From Planctomyces sp. (GTDB lineage: Bacteria; Planctomycetota; Planctomycetia; Planctomycetales; Planctomycetaceae), in NCBI GenBank assembly GCA_016795105.1, contig JAEUIH010000011.1:62001-126000 (forward strand): DNA of 64,000 nt. Reading direction: 5' to 3'. The notes below the pieces were generated by a model that did no database searches, had not been told where the DNA came from, and was given only the letters and a program-made list of their open reading frames with translations. How positions within the stretch are numbered: position 1 is the stretch's first letter; each line of letters opens with the position of its first letter. Positions 40,004-47,954 of the stretch are shown here, in pieces. Both the position numbers and the translations under genes were made by a program.

Positions 40004-40915
40004 GTGAGCTGCATCCAGGCGAATTCTTTGGCGGAAATCGATGTCTCGACTTTGGCAGGTGATGACCGGATTCTGCTGTGCGGAGAATCTTCCTCACCCC
40101 TGATCGAGTTCGCGAAAGCCAATGCGACACATTCGGCCACAGTTGTCCAGACCGCTGACCCCGTTCCTGCAGCTCTTCGCGAATCACTTCGAGATCTGCC
40201 AAGTCTGCTTTTGAGTCCATTCGCCAGTTCGGACGTCGTGGTTCTGACGGTTGCCAATCAAAAAACAGCGGAGGAACTTTCCAGACATCGAAGAGGCCAG
40301 TTCAAGCGTACGCAGACAGCAGAACTGGCCGTTCAACTGGCTGGCACGGGAACACTGCATCATATTCATGTCGAGGAAAATCCGGGGACGGCCGAGCGAT
40401 TCCCGGAACTGGGGCCGGGACATGCCATTGTTTCTGCAGAACTTCTTCTGGAAGCGCTCTCAGGAGCTGCCGAAGTCCGACGTCTGCATGGAATGAATCG
40501 ACAATGCGTGGAAGCAGGCATCCTCCTGTTGTGGGATCAACTCGACGCATGCCACGAAATCTCGCAAACCATGGAAGGAAAAGGGACTCCGAGAACAGGC
40601 GATTACTGGCACGAAATCATGCACCGCCGCGAACCGGATCCGGGAAATGCAGCCTATTGGGTTCGACGAGTCGGTCAGCATCCGGCATACGGAATTTTGA
40701 GCAGCCATCTGCAGGAATGGCTCGTTGAACAGAAGACTCCTCTCGAAGAAATGAAATGCCTGCGGGATGCGGGACTGATTGGTCGTCCGTGGGATCCTCA
40801 CCGAATGATTGATTTGACTCAGGCCGCCCTCCGAGAACCAGGCGCTCCCGTCGAATCAGCCCTCCGCCGAGTCCAGTACCTTGAAATCCTGAACCTGCTC
40901 GCGTTCAGATCGTGA
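40004..40915 (+). CDS. Protein of unknown function
   Basis: 303 residues from a GTG start with AGGAG nine bases upstream. No signal peptide or membrane segment. The N-terminal third looks like an alpha/beta Rossmann-type unit (DDRILLCGESSSPLIEFAKAN, then DVVVLTVANQKTAEEL), and the C-terminal half is helical with conserved-looking aromatic and His residues (DYWHEIMHRREPDPGNAAYWVRRVG read across). I recognise no family. It is divergent from hemQ and is followed directly by a strong terminator. Confidence 0.7.
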   Translation: MSCIQANSLAEIDVSTLAGDDRILLCGESSSPLIEFAKANATHSATVVQTADPVPAALRESLRDLPSLLLSPFASSDVVVLTVANQKTAEELSRHRRGQFKRTQTAELAVQLAGTGTLHHIHVEENPGTAERFPELGPGHAIVSAELLLEALSGAAEVRRLHGMNRQCVEAGILLLWDQLDACHEISQTMEGKGTPRTGDYWHEIMHRREPDPGNAAYWVRRVGQHPAYGILSSHLQEWLVEQKTPLEEMKCLRDAGLIGRPWDPHRMIDLTQAALREPGAPVESALRRVQYLEILNLLAFRS

Positions 40916-40916
40916 C

Positions 40917-40990
40917 TCCCCAAAGTACACATCACGCTCCGCCGTGATGAGTACTTTCCAGAGCGTGATGAGTACTTTGGGGACTTTTTT
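40917..40990 (+). terminator. Intrinsic terminator built from two REP-like repeats
   Basis: Bases 40917-40939 pair with 40961-40983 over 23 positions with one mismatch, and TTTTTT follows at 40985-40990. The arms and loop are copies of the AAAGTACTCATCACG repeat seen at 25582, 58132 and 63164-63341. It starts two bases after the stop of the upstream gene. Confidence 0.8.
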
Positions 40991-41125
40991 GGAGCGGGCA
41001 GCTGAATCTGGCTGTTTGCTAGGAACGGCCGGAAAATTCTGTAACCTGTTGACCGGTGAATTGATGTATCCGCCCAAAATTACCCGCCGCCTTTCCATCC
41101 TCGCTGTTTTCATTGCAAGGGTCTC

Positions 41126-42487
41126 GTGATCGCTATGTTCATGCAACTTAAACCGGGACGTCTGAAACTGATTTGCAGTCTGGTCATCCTGATGTCCGGA
41201 ATCGCGATGGGCGATGACGAATGGCCCCAGTTTCGCGGTCCCGACGGTCAGGGCCACGCAGAGTCAGCAGACATTCCGGTTCGGTGGAGCGAAACAGAAA
41301 ACGTTCGCTGGAAAACAGCCATCCCCGGTGAAGGTCATTCATCACCGGTCATTTCCGGAAACCAAATCTGGCTGACCACTGCGATCGCCAGGCCATTGTC
41401 GGAGGAAGAAGAAAAGGCGCGTCTGGCGAAGCTGAAGGACGCCAACGGTTTGAAGCTCGCAGGTGCTCTGTCGCTGCAGGCGATTCAGATTGACCGTGAG
41501 ACGGGTGAGATACAGCGACAAATCACACTCTTTGAAGTCGATGAGCCCGAGCCAAAGCATACGATGAACAGCTACGCATCACCAACTCCGGTGATTGCCG
41601 GAGATCATGTGTACTTTCATTTCGGAACCTATGGCACAGCATGTGTTGACAGGACCAGCGGAGCAATTGTCTGGGAAAACCGAGACTTTCGAATTGATCA
41701 CCAGAACGGCCCTGGTAGTTCGCCGGTGATCTGGAACGATCGGCTGCTGATCCACTTTGATGGAACAGACGCGCAGTTTATTGCGGCCTTTGATCGCATG
41801 ACCGGTAAGGTGCTGTGGAAGACTGTTCGATCCGGCGAGATGGATCCGACCCCGGAACTGCAGAAGGCTTACGGCACACCAATCGTGGCGGATGTGCGTG
41901 GAGTACCCGTTGTGATTTCGCCGGCTGCGAATTGGGTCTATGGGTACGACGCGCGGGATGGTCGAGAGATTTGGCGAGCTCACTATGGGCAGCTTGGTTT
42001 TTCGACGGTTCCTCGCCCGGTGTTACTTGGTGACACCGCGTATATTGCCACCAGCTACATGCAGTCGAGACTGCTGGCCGTGCGAATTGATGGCGAAGGT
42101 GATGTGACCGCATCTCACGTGACATGGATGTCCGACAAGCAGGTACCAAAGAAGCCATCCATGATTGTTGTTGGTGAGCGACTGTTCTTCGTCAGCGATG
42201 CAGGCATTCTGCGATGTGTGGATGCGAAGAACGGTAGTGAGCTCTGGTTTGAACGGCTGGACGGAGAATATTCAGCATCGCCGATTTCAACGCACGATCG
42301 CCTGTACTTTTTCGGTCAGAAGGGGCAGACCACCGTGATCGGTGCCTCCGACACATATCAGGAAATTGCTCAGAATCCGCTCGACGAAGAAATCATGGCA
42401 TCACCTGCGGTCGCCGGAAATGCAATTTTTCTTCGAACCAGCGGACATCTTTACAGAATCGAAAACAGCCAGGCTCTTCAGAACTAA
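41126..42487 (+). CDS. Secreted PQQ-like beta-propeller protein
   Basis: 453 residues; GTG with AAGG five bases upstream, or the ATG at 41135. Signal peptide about 10-30 (ICSLVILMSGIAMGDD). The mature start WPQFRGPDGQGHAESADIPVRWSETENVRWKTAIPGEGHSSP is typical of planctomycete PQQ-repeat proteins. Repeats recur with the AFDRMTGKVLWK and GYDARDGREIWRAHYG blades. No PQQ-dehydrogenase active-site motif is seen, so a structural or binding role (BamB-like fold) is more likely than catalysis. A HIT-family gene follows 25 bases downstream. Confidence 0.85.
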   Translation: MIAMFMQLKPGRLKLICSLVILMSGIAMGDDEWPQFRGPDGQGHAESADIPVRWSETENVRWKTAIPGEGHSSPVISGNQIWLTTAIARPLSEEEEKARLAKLKDANGLKLAGALSLQAIQIDRETGEIQRQITLFEVDEPEPKHTMNSYASPTPVIAGDHVYFHFGTYGTACVDRTSGAIVWENRDFRIDHQNGPGSSPVIWNDRLLIHFDGTDAQFIAAFDRMTGKVLWKTVRSGEMDPTPELQKAYGTPIVADVRGVPVVISPAANWVYGYDARDGREIWRAHYGQLGFSTVPRPVLLGDTAYIATSYMQSRLLAVRIDGEGDVTASHVTWMSDKQVPKKPSMIVVGERLFFVSDAGILRCVDAKNGSELWFERLDGEYSASPISTHDRLYFFGQKGQTTVIGASDTYQEIAQNPLDEEIMASPAVAGNAIFLRTSGHLYRIENSQALQN

Positions 42488-42512
42488 AGACAGAGTAGCC
42501 GGAAAGAAGCCC

Positions 42513-42848
42513 ATGACGATCTTCACAAAAATTATCAATCGCGAAATCCAGGCAGACATTGTCTACGAGGACGAGCAATGCCTTGCATTTCGCGACGTTA
42601 ACCCGCAGGCACCTGTGCACGTGCTGCTGATCCCGAAGAAACCCGTAAAATCGCTCGACGAACTGACCGAATCCGACCGGGCCCTCTGCGGTCACCTGAT
42701 GCTGACCGTTCCGAAAGTCGCCGGACTCCTCGGCTTGAGCGGGGGATACCGTACAGTCATTAATACCGGAGCACACGGAGGACAGTCTGTCTTCCATTTG
42801 CACATTCACATCCTCGGTGCGCGTGACCTCACGTGGCCACCGGGATAG
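42513..42848 (+). CDS. HIT family nucleotide-binding protein
   Basis: 111 residues from the ATG at 42513 with GGAAAG upstream; the open frame extends back to 42342, but that part overlaps the PQQ gene and does not match the family. It has the histidine triad HLHIHILG near the C-terminus and the family start TIFTKIINREIQADIVYEDEQCLAFRDVNPQAPVH. Proteins of this HinT-like class hydrolyse nucleoside phosphoramidates. Confidence 0.93.
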   Translation: MTIFTKIINREIQADIVYEDEQCLAFRDVNPQAPVHVLLIPKKPVKSLDELTESDRALCGHLMLTVPKVAGLLGLSGGYRTVINTGAHGGQSVFHLHIHILGARDLTWPPG

Positions 42849-42922
42849 AGTTCGTCCCCCCTGTTTTGAAATAAATCAACCTGAATCAAATCTTTCACCC
42901 GGAATGATGAAGGGGTTACTCG

Positions 42923-44002
42923 ATGAAAAAATATCAGCAGTTCATCATCGCTGCTCTGACGCTTAGTACCTTCTGCTGTTTTCAATCGAACCTGGACTGC
43001 GCCTTTGGGCAGGGAGCTGCCGCTGACCAGAAACCTGCGGTCGAGGGAGCCAGTGAGCGAGCGACTGGACTTCAGATGGCGGACGCTGCGGCTGCATTTG
43101 TTCGCAGCCTTCCGGCAGAGCAGCAGAAACTCGTTCAGTACTCGTACGATCACGCTGAACGAGTGAACTGGCACTTCATACCGCGCGACCGAAACGGTGT
43201 CGGCCTGTGGGACCTGAACGGAGATCCTCGCAAGGCCGGCGAAGCGCTGGTCAAAGCTGGGCTTTCTGCTGCTGGCTATCAGAAGACGCTTCAGGTTCGC
43301 AGTCTCGAAGAAGTGTTATATCTGTTTGAAGAAGGCGAAGAAGAATATCGCCGTCAGCGCCGTCACCCGCATCGATATTACATCACGATTTTTGGCACCC
43401 CCGGTGAGAAGGGGTTGTGGGGCTGGCGATTTGAGGGCCATCACCTGTGTTTGAATTTCAGTATTCGTGATGGAGAAATTGTCAGCAGCACTCCGGAGTT
43501 TCTGGGAGCAAATCCGGGGGTCATCGAAGGTGGTCCTGGCCGAAGCCTCCGCGTTCTCGGCAAGCGTGAAGATCTGGCTCGCGAAATCCTGAAAGCCTGC
43601 AGTGACGAACAGAAGAAGATGATGTGGATCGATAAAGCCGCTCCGGACGATGTTCGTGGTGGAGGCGTTGTTCAGCCGGTCGTGACGGAGGCCGTTGGGC
43701 TGCCGTTTGGCAAAATGTCTGTTGAGCAACAGTCCCTGTTTCGCGAACTTCTCGGAGAATATGTATCTTCGATGCCGGCTGAAGTGGTTCGCGATCGCAT
43801 GAAAGCCATTGAAGAAGGCGGGCTGGACAACGTTCGGATCGCATGGTGGGGAAGCTCAGAACGAAACGAACGTCATCACTATGTGATTCAGGGAAAATCG
43901 TTCATCGTTGAATACAACAATACTCAGAATGAAGCCAACCATGTTCACGCGATGTGGCGTAACCTTGGAGGAGACTTCAATCTTTCAGCAGGTGGAGAGT
44001 AG
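42923..44002 (+). CDS. DUF3500 domain secreted protein
   Basis: 359 residues. Signal peptide 1-29 (KKYQQFIIAALTLSTFCCF). The rest matches DUF3500: LVQYSYDHAERVNWHFIPRDRNGVGLWDL, then HRYYITIFGTPGEKGLWGWRFEGHHLCLNFSIRDGEI, and the C-terminal RIAWWGSSERNERHHYVIQGKSFIVEYNNTQNEANHVHAMWR, each read as segments. The function of the family is unknown. It begins 74 bases after the HIT gene and precedes the M16 pair by 11 bases. Confidence 0.88.
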   Translation: MKKYQQFIIAALTLSTFCCFQSNLDCAFGQGAAADQKPAVEGASERATGLQMADAAAAFVRSLPAEQQKLVQYSYDHAERVNWHFIPRDRNGVGLWDLNGDPRKAGEALVKAGLSAAGYQKTLQVRSLEEVLYLFEEGEEEYRRQRRHPHRYYITIFGTPGEKGLWGWRFEGHHLCLNFSIRDGEIVSSTPEFLGANPGVIEGGPGRSLRVLGKREDLAREILKACSDEQKKMMWIDKAAPDDVRGGGVVQPVVTEAVGLPFGKMSVEQQSLFRELLGEYVSSMPAEVVRDRMKAIEEGGLDNVRIAWWGSSERNERHHYVIQGKSFIVEYNNTQNEANHVHAMWRNLGGDFNLSAGGE

Positions 44003-44013
44003 GTTACTTCTGC

Positions 44014-45267
44014 ATGACTCAATCTATTGAATCGTTTCGGCTGCCGAATGGCCTGACGGTCCTTGTGGAAAAGATGCCCGACGTTCAGTCGGCCGCAATG
44101 ACACTGCTTGTTCCGGCCGGTTGTGTCCAGGACCTTCCGGGGAAATGTGGAACGGGGTCTATTCTGACCGAAATGCTGCCTCGTGGTGCCAGCGGTTATT
44201 CCGCGCGAGAATATTGCTCGCGGCTGGATAATCTTGGACTCCAGCGGAACGTGTCAATCGGCACATCGCATATTACATTTACGGGAGCGACAACTGCAGA
44301 TCGGCTGAACGAGTCGATTCAGGAGTTCGCTCGAATGATCCTGGCACCACATCTGGCCGATGAAGAATTTGAACCGGCAAGAGATCTGGTTGAGCAAAGT
44401 CTGACCGCCATGGAAGACGAACCTCGCCAGCGGCTGGGAAAGGCTTTGCGACAGCACAGCTTCGCAGCACCCTGGGGAAATTCGGCCGAAGGAGAGCTGA
44501 ACGATCTTCCGAATATCACGATCGCAGATGTTCGACGACATTTTCATGAGCTGATTTGCCCGAACGAATCGATCCTTGGAATCGCGGGCAATGTTGACTC
44601 GGAACAGGTCCGTGAAATTGTGTCGAACGTATTCGAAACGTGGACACCGAAGTCTGCACCTCCGATTCGATCAGGGGAGCGGCTGGACCCGATGTTCCAC
44701 ATGCATCACGAATCGGCTCAGACTCACATTGGGCTGTCGTGGGAATCCGTTCCATACCACCATCCCCTGTATTATGACGCCTGGGCAGCCGTCAGCCTGC
44801 TGAGCGGCGGGATGAGCTCCCGACTGTTTACCGAAGTTCGTGAGAAACGGGGGCTGTGTTACGCGATTTCAGCTTCGCTGAACACGCTTCGCGATGAAGG
44901 TCGAGTCTTTGCGTATGCCGGCACGACCAATGAGCGAGCTCAGGAAACACTCGACGTGACCGTCGCCGAAATTCGGCGGCTGCATGAAGGGATCACGGAT
45001 GACGAACTTCAGCGTTGCAAGGCACGTGCAAAGAGTGCCCTGATTATGCAGCAGGAATCAACAACATCCCGAGCATCTTCAATGGCAAGAGACGTCTATC
45101 ATCTTGGGAGAGTCGTTACGCTGGACGAAATCCATTCGAAGATCGACGGACTGACAACCGACAGCGTTCGTAATTTCATTGTCAGCCATGCCCCGCGAAG
45201 CATGGTTCTTGTGACCATCGGACCACAGTCCCCCGATTCTTCCTGTGTGACAGCACTCGGTCAATAG
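44014..45267 (+). CDS. M16 peptidase family protein lacking the zinc site (partner subunit)
   Basis: 417 residues. The M16 fold starts SFRLPNGLTVLVEKMPDVQSAAMTLLVPAG, but where active members have HxxEH this one reads GSILTEMLPRGASGYS, so no zinc can bind. The C-terminal half keeps the Arg/Tyr pair in SSRLFTEVREKRGLCYAISAS, which in two-subunit M16 enzymes contacts the substrate. It is therefore the likely partner of the zinc-bearing protein encoded 63 bases downstream. Confidence 0.9.
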   Translation: MTQSIESFRLPNGLTVLVEKMPDVQSAAMTLLVPAGCVQDLPGKCGTGSILTEMLPRGASGYSAREYCSRLDNLGLQRNVSIGTSHITFTGATTADRLNESIQEFARMILAPHLADEEFEPARDLVEQSLTAMEDEPRQRLGKALRQHSFAAPWGNSAEGELNDLPNITIADVRRHFHELICPNESILGIAGNVDSEQVREIVSNVFETWTPKSAPPIRSGERLDPMFHMHHESAQTHIGLSWESVPYHHPLYYDAWAAVSLLSGGMSSRLFTEVREKRGLCYAISASLNTLRDEGRVFAYAGTTNERAQETLDVTVAEIRRLHEGITDDELQRCKARAKSALIMQQESTTSRASSMARDVYHLGRVVTLDEIHSKIDGLTTDSVRNFIVSHAPRSMVLVTIGPQSPDSSCVTALGQ

Positions 45268-45330
45268 TCTACAGCCCTCACCGCTTCGACATCTGTTGAT
45301 GCCGAAACATCCAGAGGCAGAGGTTTAAGT

Positions 45331-46557
45331 ATGCAGTTCCAGCAGCACGTTCTCTCGAATGGTCTCAGAATCATCGCTGAAACCACGCCTTCAGTTCACA
45401 GTGTCGCCGCCGGGTTCTTTGTGCGAACTGGTTCGCGTGATGAAACGTCTGAAGTTTCGGGCGTTAGTCATTTCCTGGAGCATATGGCGTTTAAGGGCGA
45501 TGACAAATTGTCGGCCGATGACGTCAATCGGATCTTCGATGAACTGGGCGCAAAGTACAATGCGTCAACCAGCGAAGAAGTGACCATGTACTATGCCGCT
45601 GTGCTGCCGGAATACCTCGATGCCGCAATGAGCTTGCTGTCGAGCCTGATGTGCCCTTCGCTCAGGCAGGATGACTTCGACATGGAGAAGAATGTCATCC
45701 TCGAAGAAATTGGTATGTATGAAGATCAGCCGTCCTTCACATGCTACGATATGGTGATGGCAACGTATTTCGCCGGACATCCGCTGGGACAGAGCATTCT
45801 GGGGACGAACGAAAGCATCACTGCTCTGACCGCTGATCAGATGCGAGCCTATCACAAGGCACGCTACCATACAGGAAATATCACGCTGGCAGTCACGGGG
45901 AATTGCCGATTTGAAGACATTGTTTCGATTGCCGAGCGTCACTGCCTGAAGATACCAAATGGTGTCGGCGCTCGGCCTCTGCCTGATGTGCAGTCCAAAC
46001 CGGCAACGAAGATGCTGCAGAAGGAAGGCAGTGTTCAACAACATATCATGCAGATGGGAGCCGGCCCGAAATCCTGCAGTGAACTGCGGTATGCTGCTGA
46101 ACTTCTGTCTGTCGTTGTTGGAGATGATTCGGGAAGCCGACTGTTCTGGGAGCTCGTCGACCCAGGGCTCGCCGAAGCAGCCGATCTGGGATACAACGAA
46201 TACGATGGAGCTGGAACATGGATGAGTTATCTGAGCTGCCAGCCGGAAGAAGTCCAGTCCAACCTCGAGTTGTTTCAGCGGGTGCTGGATGATGTGAATT
46301 CAAACGGGATCACTGCGGAAGAACTCGAACAGGCCAGAAACAAGGTCGCGTCGCGCATCGTCCTTCGAGGCGAACGACCGATGGGCCGATTGTCGTCGCT
46401 CGGCAGTAACTGGGTCTATCGCCAGCAGTATCGATCCATCGCGGATGACTTGAAGACCGTTCGCTCGGTGACTCAGCAAGACATCCGAGAACTGCTGGAA
46501 CAGTTTCCACTGCGAATGACGTCCACCGTTGGTGTCGGCCCGATCGCCGAGATCTGA
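45331..46557 (+). CDS. Zinc-dependent M16 peptidase, catalytic subunit
   Basis: 408 residues; AGAGG seven bases upstream. The inverted zinc motif HFLEHMAFKG is intact, with the distal Glu in NVILEEIGMYEDQP. In the C-terminal half the block SRLFWELVDPGLAEAADLGY lacks the Tyr that the upstream protein has. The two proteins are thus complementary and probably form a heterodimer. The gene ends next to the hairpin-repeat array. Confidence 0.93.
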   Translation: MQFQQHVLSNGLRIIAETTPSVHSVAAGFFVRTGSRDETSEVSGVSHFLEHMAFKGDDKLSADDVNRIFDELGAKYNASTSEEVTMYYAAVLPEYLDAAMSLLSSLMCPSLRQDDFDMEKNVILEEIGMYEDQPSFTCYDMVMATYFAGHPLGQSILGTNESITALTADQMRAYHKARYHTGNITLAVTGNCRFEDIVSIAERHCLKIPNGVGARPLPDVQSKPATKMLQKEGSVQQHIMQMGAGPKSCSELRYAAELLSVVVGDDSGSRLFWELVDPGLAEAADLGYNEYDGAGTWMSYLSCQPEEVQSNLELFQRVLDDVNSNGITAEELEQARNKVASRIVLRGERPMGRLSSLGSNWVYRQQYRSIADDLKTVRSVTQQDIRELLEQFPLRMTSTVGVGPIAEI

Positions 46558-46622
46558 CATCTCGCTCCCGAACAAAGGGATCTGCTTCAAAAAGCCATCC
46601 CCCCACCGTACACTGCCCCAAA

Positions 46623-46837
46623 GTAGCAGGCATTCTCCGAATGCCGTCCGCCAATGTAGCAGGCATTCTCCGAATGCCGTCCGCAACCCGGCAGCAGACA
46701 CTCGCGGAGTGCGAATGGTGGGCCTTCTCGAAGCGAAGCTTCTCGAAGGCGGACGGCACATGGAATGTGCCTGCTACAGAAAGGCGGACGGCACTCGGAG
46801 AGTGCCTGCTACTTTGTAGACCACACATGGAATGTGT
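46623..46837. repeat. Array of six mini-hairpins with compensating stem changes
   Basis: The 329-bp gap between the M16 gene and the amidohydrolase gene holds hairpins at 46629-46645 and 46662-46678 (GGCATTC-TCC-GAATGCC), 46699-46711 (CACTC-GCG-GAGTG), 46755-46771 (GGCACAT-GGA-ATGTGCC), 46790-46806 (GGCACTC-GGA-GAGTGCC) and 46823-46837 (ACACAT-GGA-ATGTGT). The first two are framed by GTAGCA and GCCGTCCGC; the fourth and fifth have the reverse-complement frame. Confidence 0.9.
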
Positions 46838-46886
46838 ATGTTGTAGATAATGAACAACAGCGGCTTCAAACACCGGAGAACTGCGA

Positions 46887-47885
46887 ATGAAACGGGACCT
46901 GAGTCGAAGAAATGCTCTGCTGGCAGGGGCAGCAGGCGTTGCGGGATTGGTGATGCAGGGAAGCCGACAGTCTCATGGGCAGACAATCGAACCTGCAGAG
47001 CCACGATTGAATTCCGTAGAGGCAAAGCCCGACACGGCAAATCTTCAACAGTCGTGGATTGATGCTCATTCGCATATCTGGACTTCTGATACCAGCCAAT
47101 ACAAGCTCCGGGACGGTGTCAAAGTCGAAGACCTTGCTCCTCGGAGCTTTACCGATGAAGAGCTGATGGCGATTGCAGCCCCCGAAGGTGTCGATCGTGT
47201 CGTATTGATTCAGCACTATCCCTATCATGGCTGGGATAATTCTTATCTGATCGACGCATGGAAACGCCACCCGAAACGCTTTCGAATCGTCGGCATGATC
47301 GATGACCAGCGAACTGACGCTGGGCAGGCAATGCGATCCATGCTGAAACAGGGCGTCACGGGATTTCGAATCGGACCGAAAGCCGGAGGCGATGACTTTC
47401 TGAGTTCCACAGGAATGCAGCAGATGTGGAAAACCGGCGCCGAAACACGCCAATCCATGTGTTGCCTGATTAACCCCGAAGATCTTGCAGCCGTCGATCA
47501 GATGTGCGGCAGATATCCTGACACACCAGTTGTGATTGATCACTTTGCACGAATTGGTATGAAAGGTGATGTCAATCAAAAAGATCTCGGAGCATTGTGT
47601 AAACTGGCGCAGCATAAACACGTGCGAGTCAAAATCTCTGCCTACTATGCACTGGGAAAGAAGTCGCCACCACATCACGAACTGGTTCCAATGATTCGAT
47701 CGCTCTACGAAGCGTTCGGAGCCGATCGACTGATGTGGGCCAGCGATTGCCCTTATCAACTCGGTGACAACAATACTTACAAGGATTCAATTGCACTGAT
47801 TCGGGATCATATTGATTTTGTGACTCCGACAGAACGACAGGCGCTTCTCAGAACGACTGCAGAGAAGACCTTCTTTTTTGTGTGA
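46887..47885 (+). CDS. Tat-exported amidohydrolase (amidohydrolase 2 family)
   Basis: 332 residues; GGAG eight bases upstream. Twin-arginine signal SRRNALLAGAAGVAGLVM. The TIM-barrel hydrolase pattern is seen: metal site WIDAHSHIW, the RVVLIQHYPYHGWDNSYL strand, FRIGPKAGG, VVIDHFARIG with a metal-binding His, VKISAYYAL and the catalytic Asp in LMWASDCPY. Such proteins hydrolyse lactones or related compounds (L-fuconolactonase type); the substrate is not known. It is 69 bases upstream of the third PSCyt1 gene and may be in the same operon. Confidence 0.87.
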   Translation: MKRDLSRRNALLAGAAGVAGLVMQGSRQSHGQTIEPAEPRLNSVEAKPDTANLQQSWIDAHSHIWTSDTSQYKLRDGVKVEDLAPRSFTDEELMAIAAPEGVDRVVLIQHYPYHGWDNSYLIDAWKRHPKRFRIVGMIDDQRTDAGQAMRSMLKQGVTGFRIGPKAGGDDFLSSTGMQQMWKTGAETRQSMCCLINPEDLAAVDQMCGRYPDTPVVIDHFARIGMKGDVNQKDLGALCKLAQHKHVRVKISAYYALGKKSPPHHELVPMIRSLYEAFGADRLMWASDCPYQLGDNNTYKDSIALIRDHIDFVTPTERQALLRTTAEKTFFFV

Positions 47886-47954
47886 CGTTGATTGTCTGAC
47901 GGCTCCTGCATAGTGTTGTTGATGCAGTGAATTGGTGTTTGCAGTCTGGCATTT

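Noticed and set aside
46623-46837. CRISPR array
   Set aside because: Repeats are short hairpins in both directions, with no regular spacing, no unique spacers and no cas genes.
46300-46873. Minus-strand open frames over the hairpin array and the end of the M16 gene
   Set aside because: They are translations of the palindromic repeats and of the antisense of a well-supported peptidase gene.
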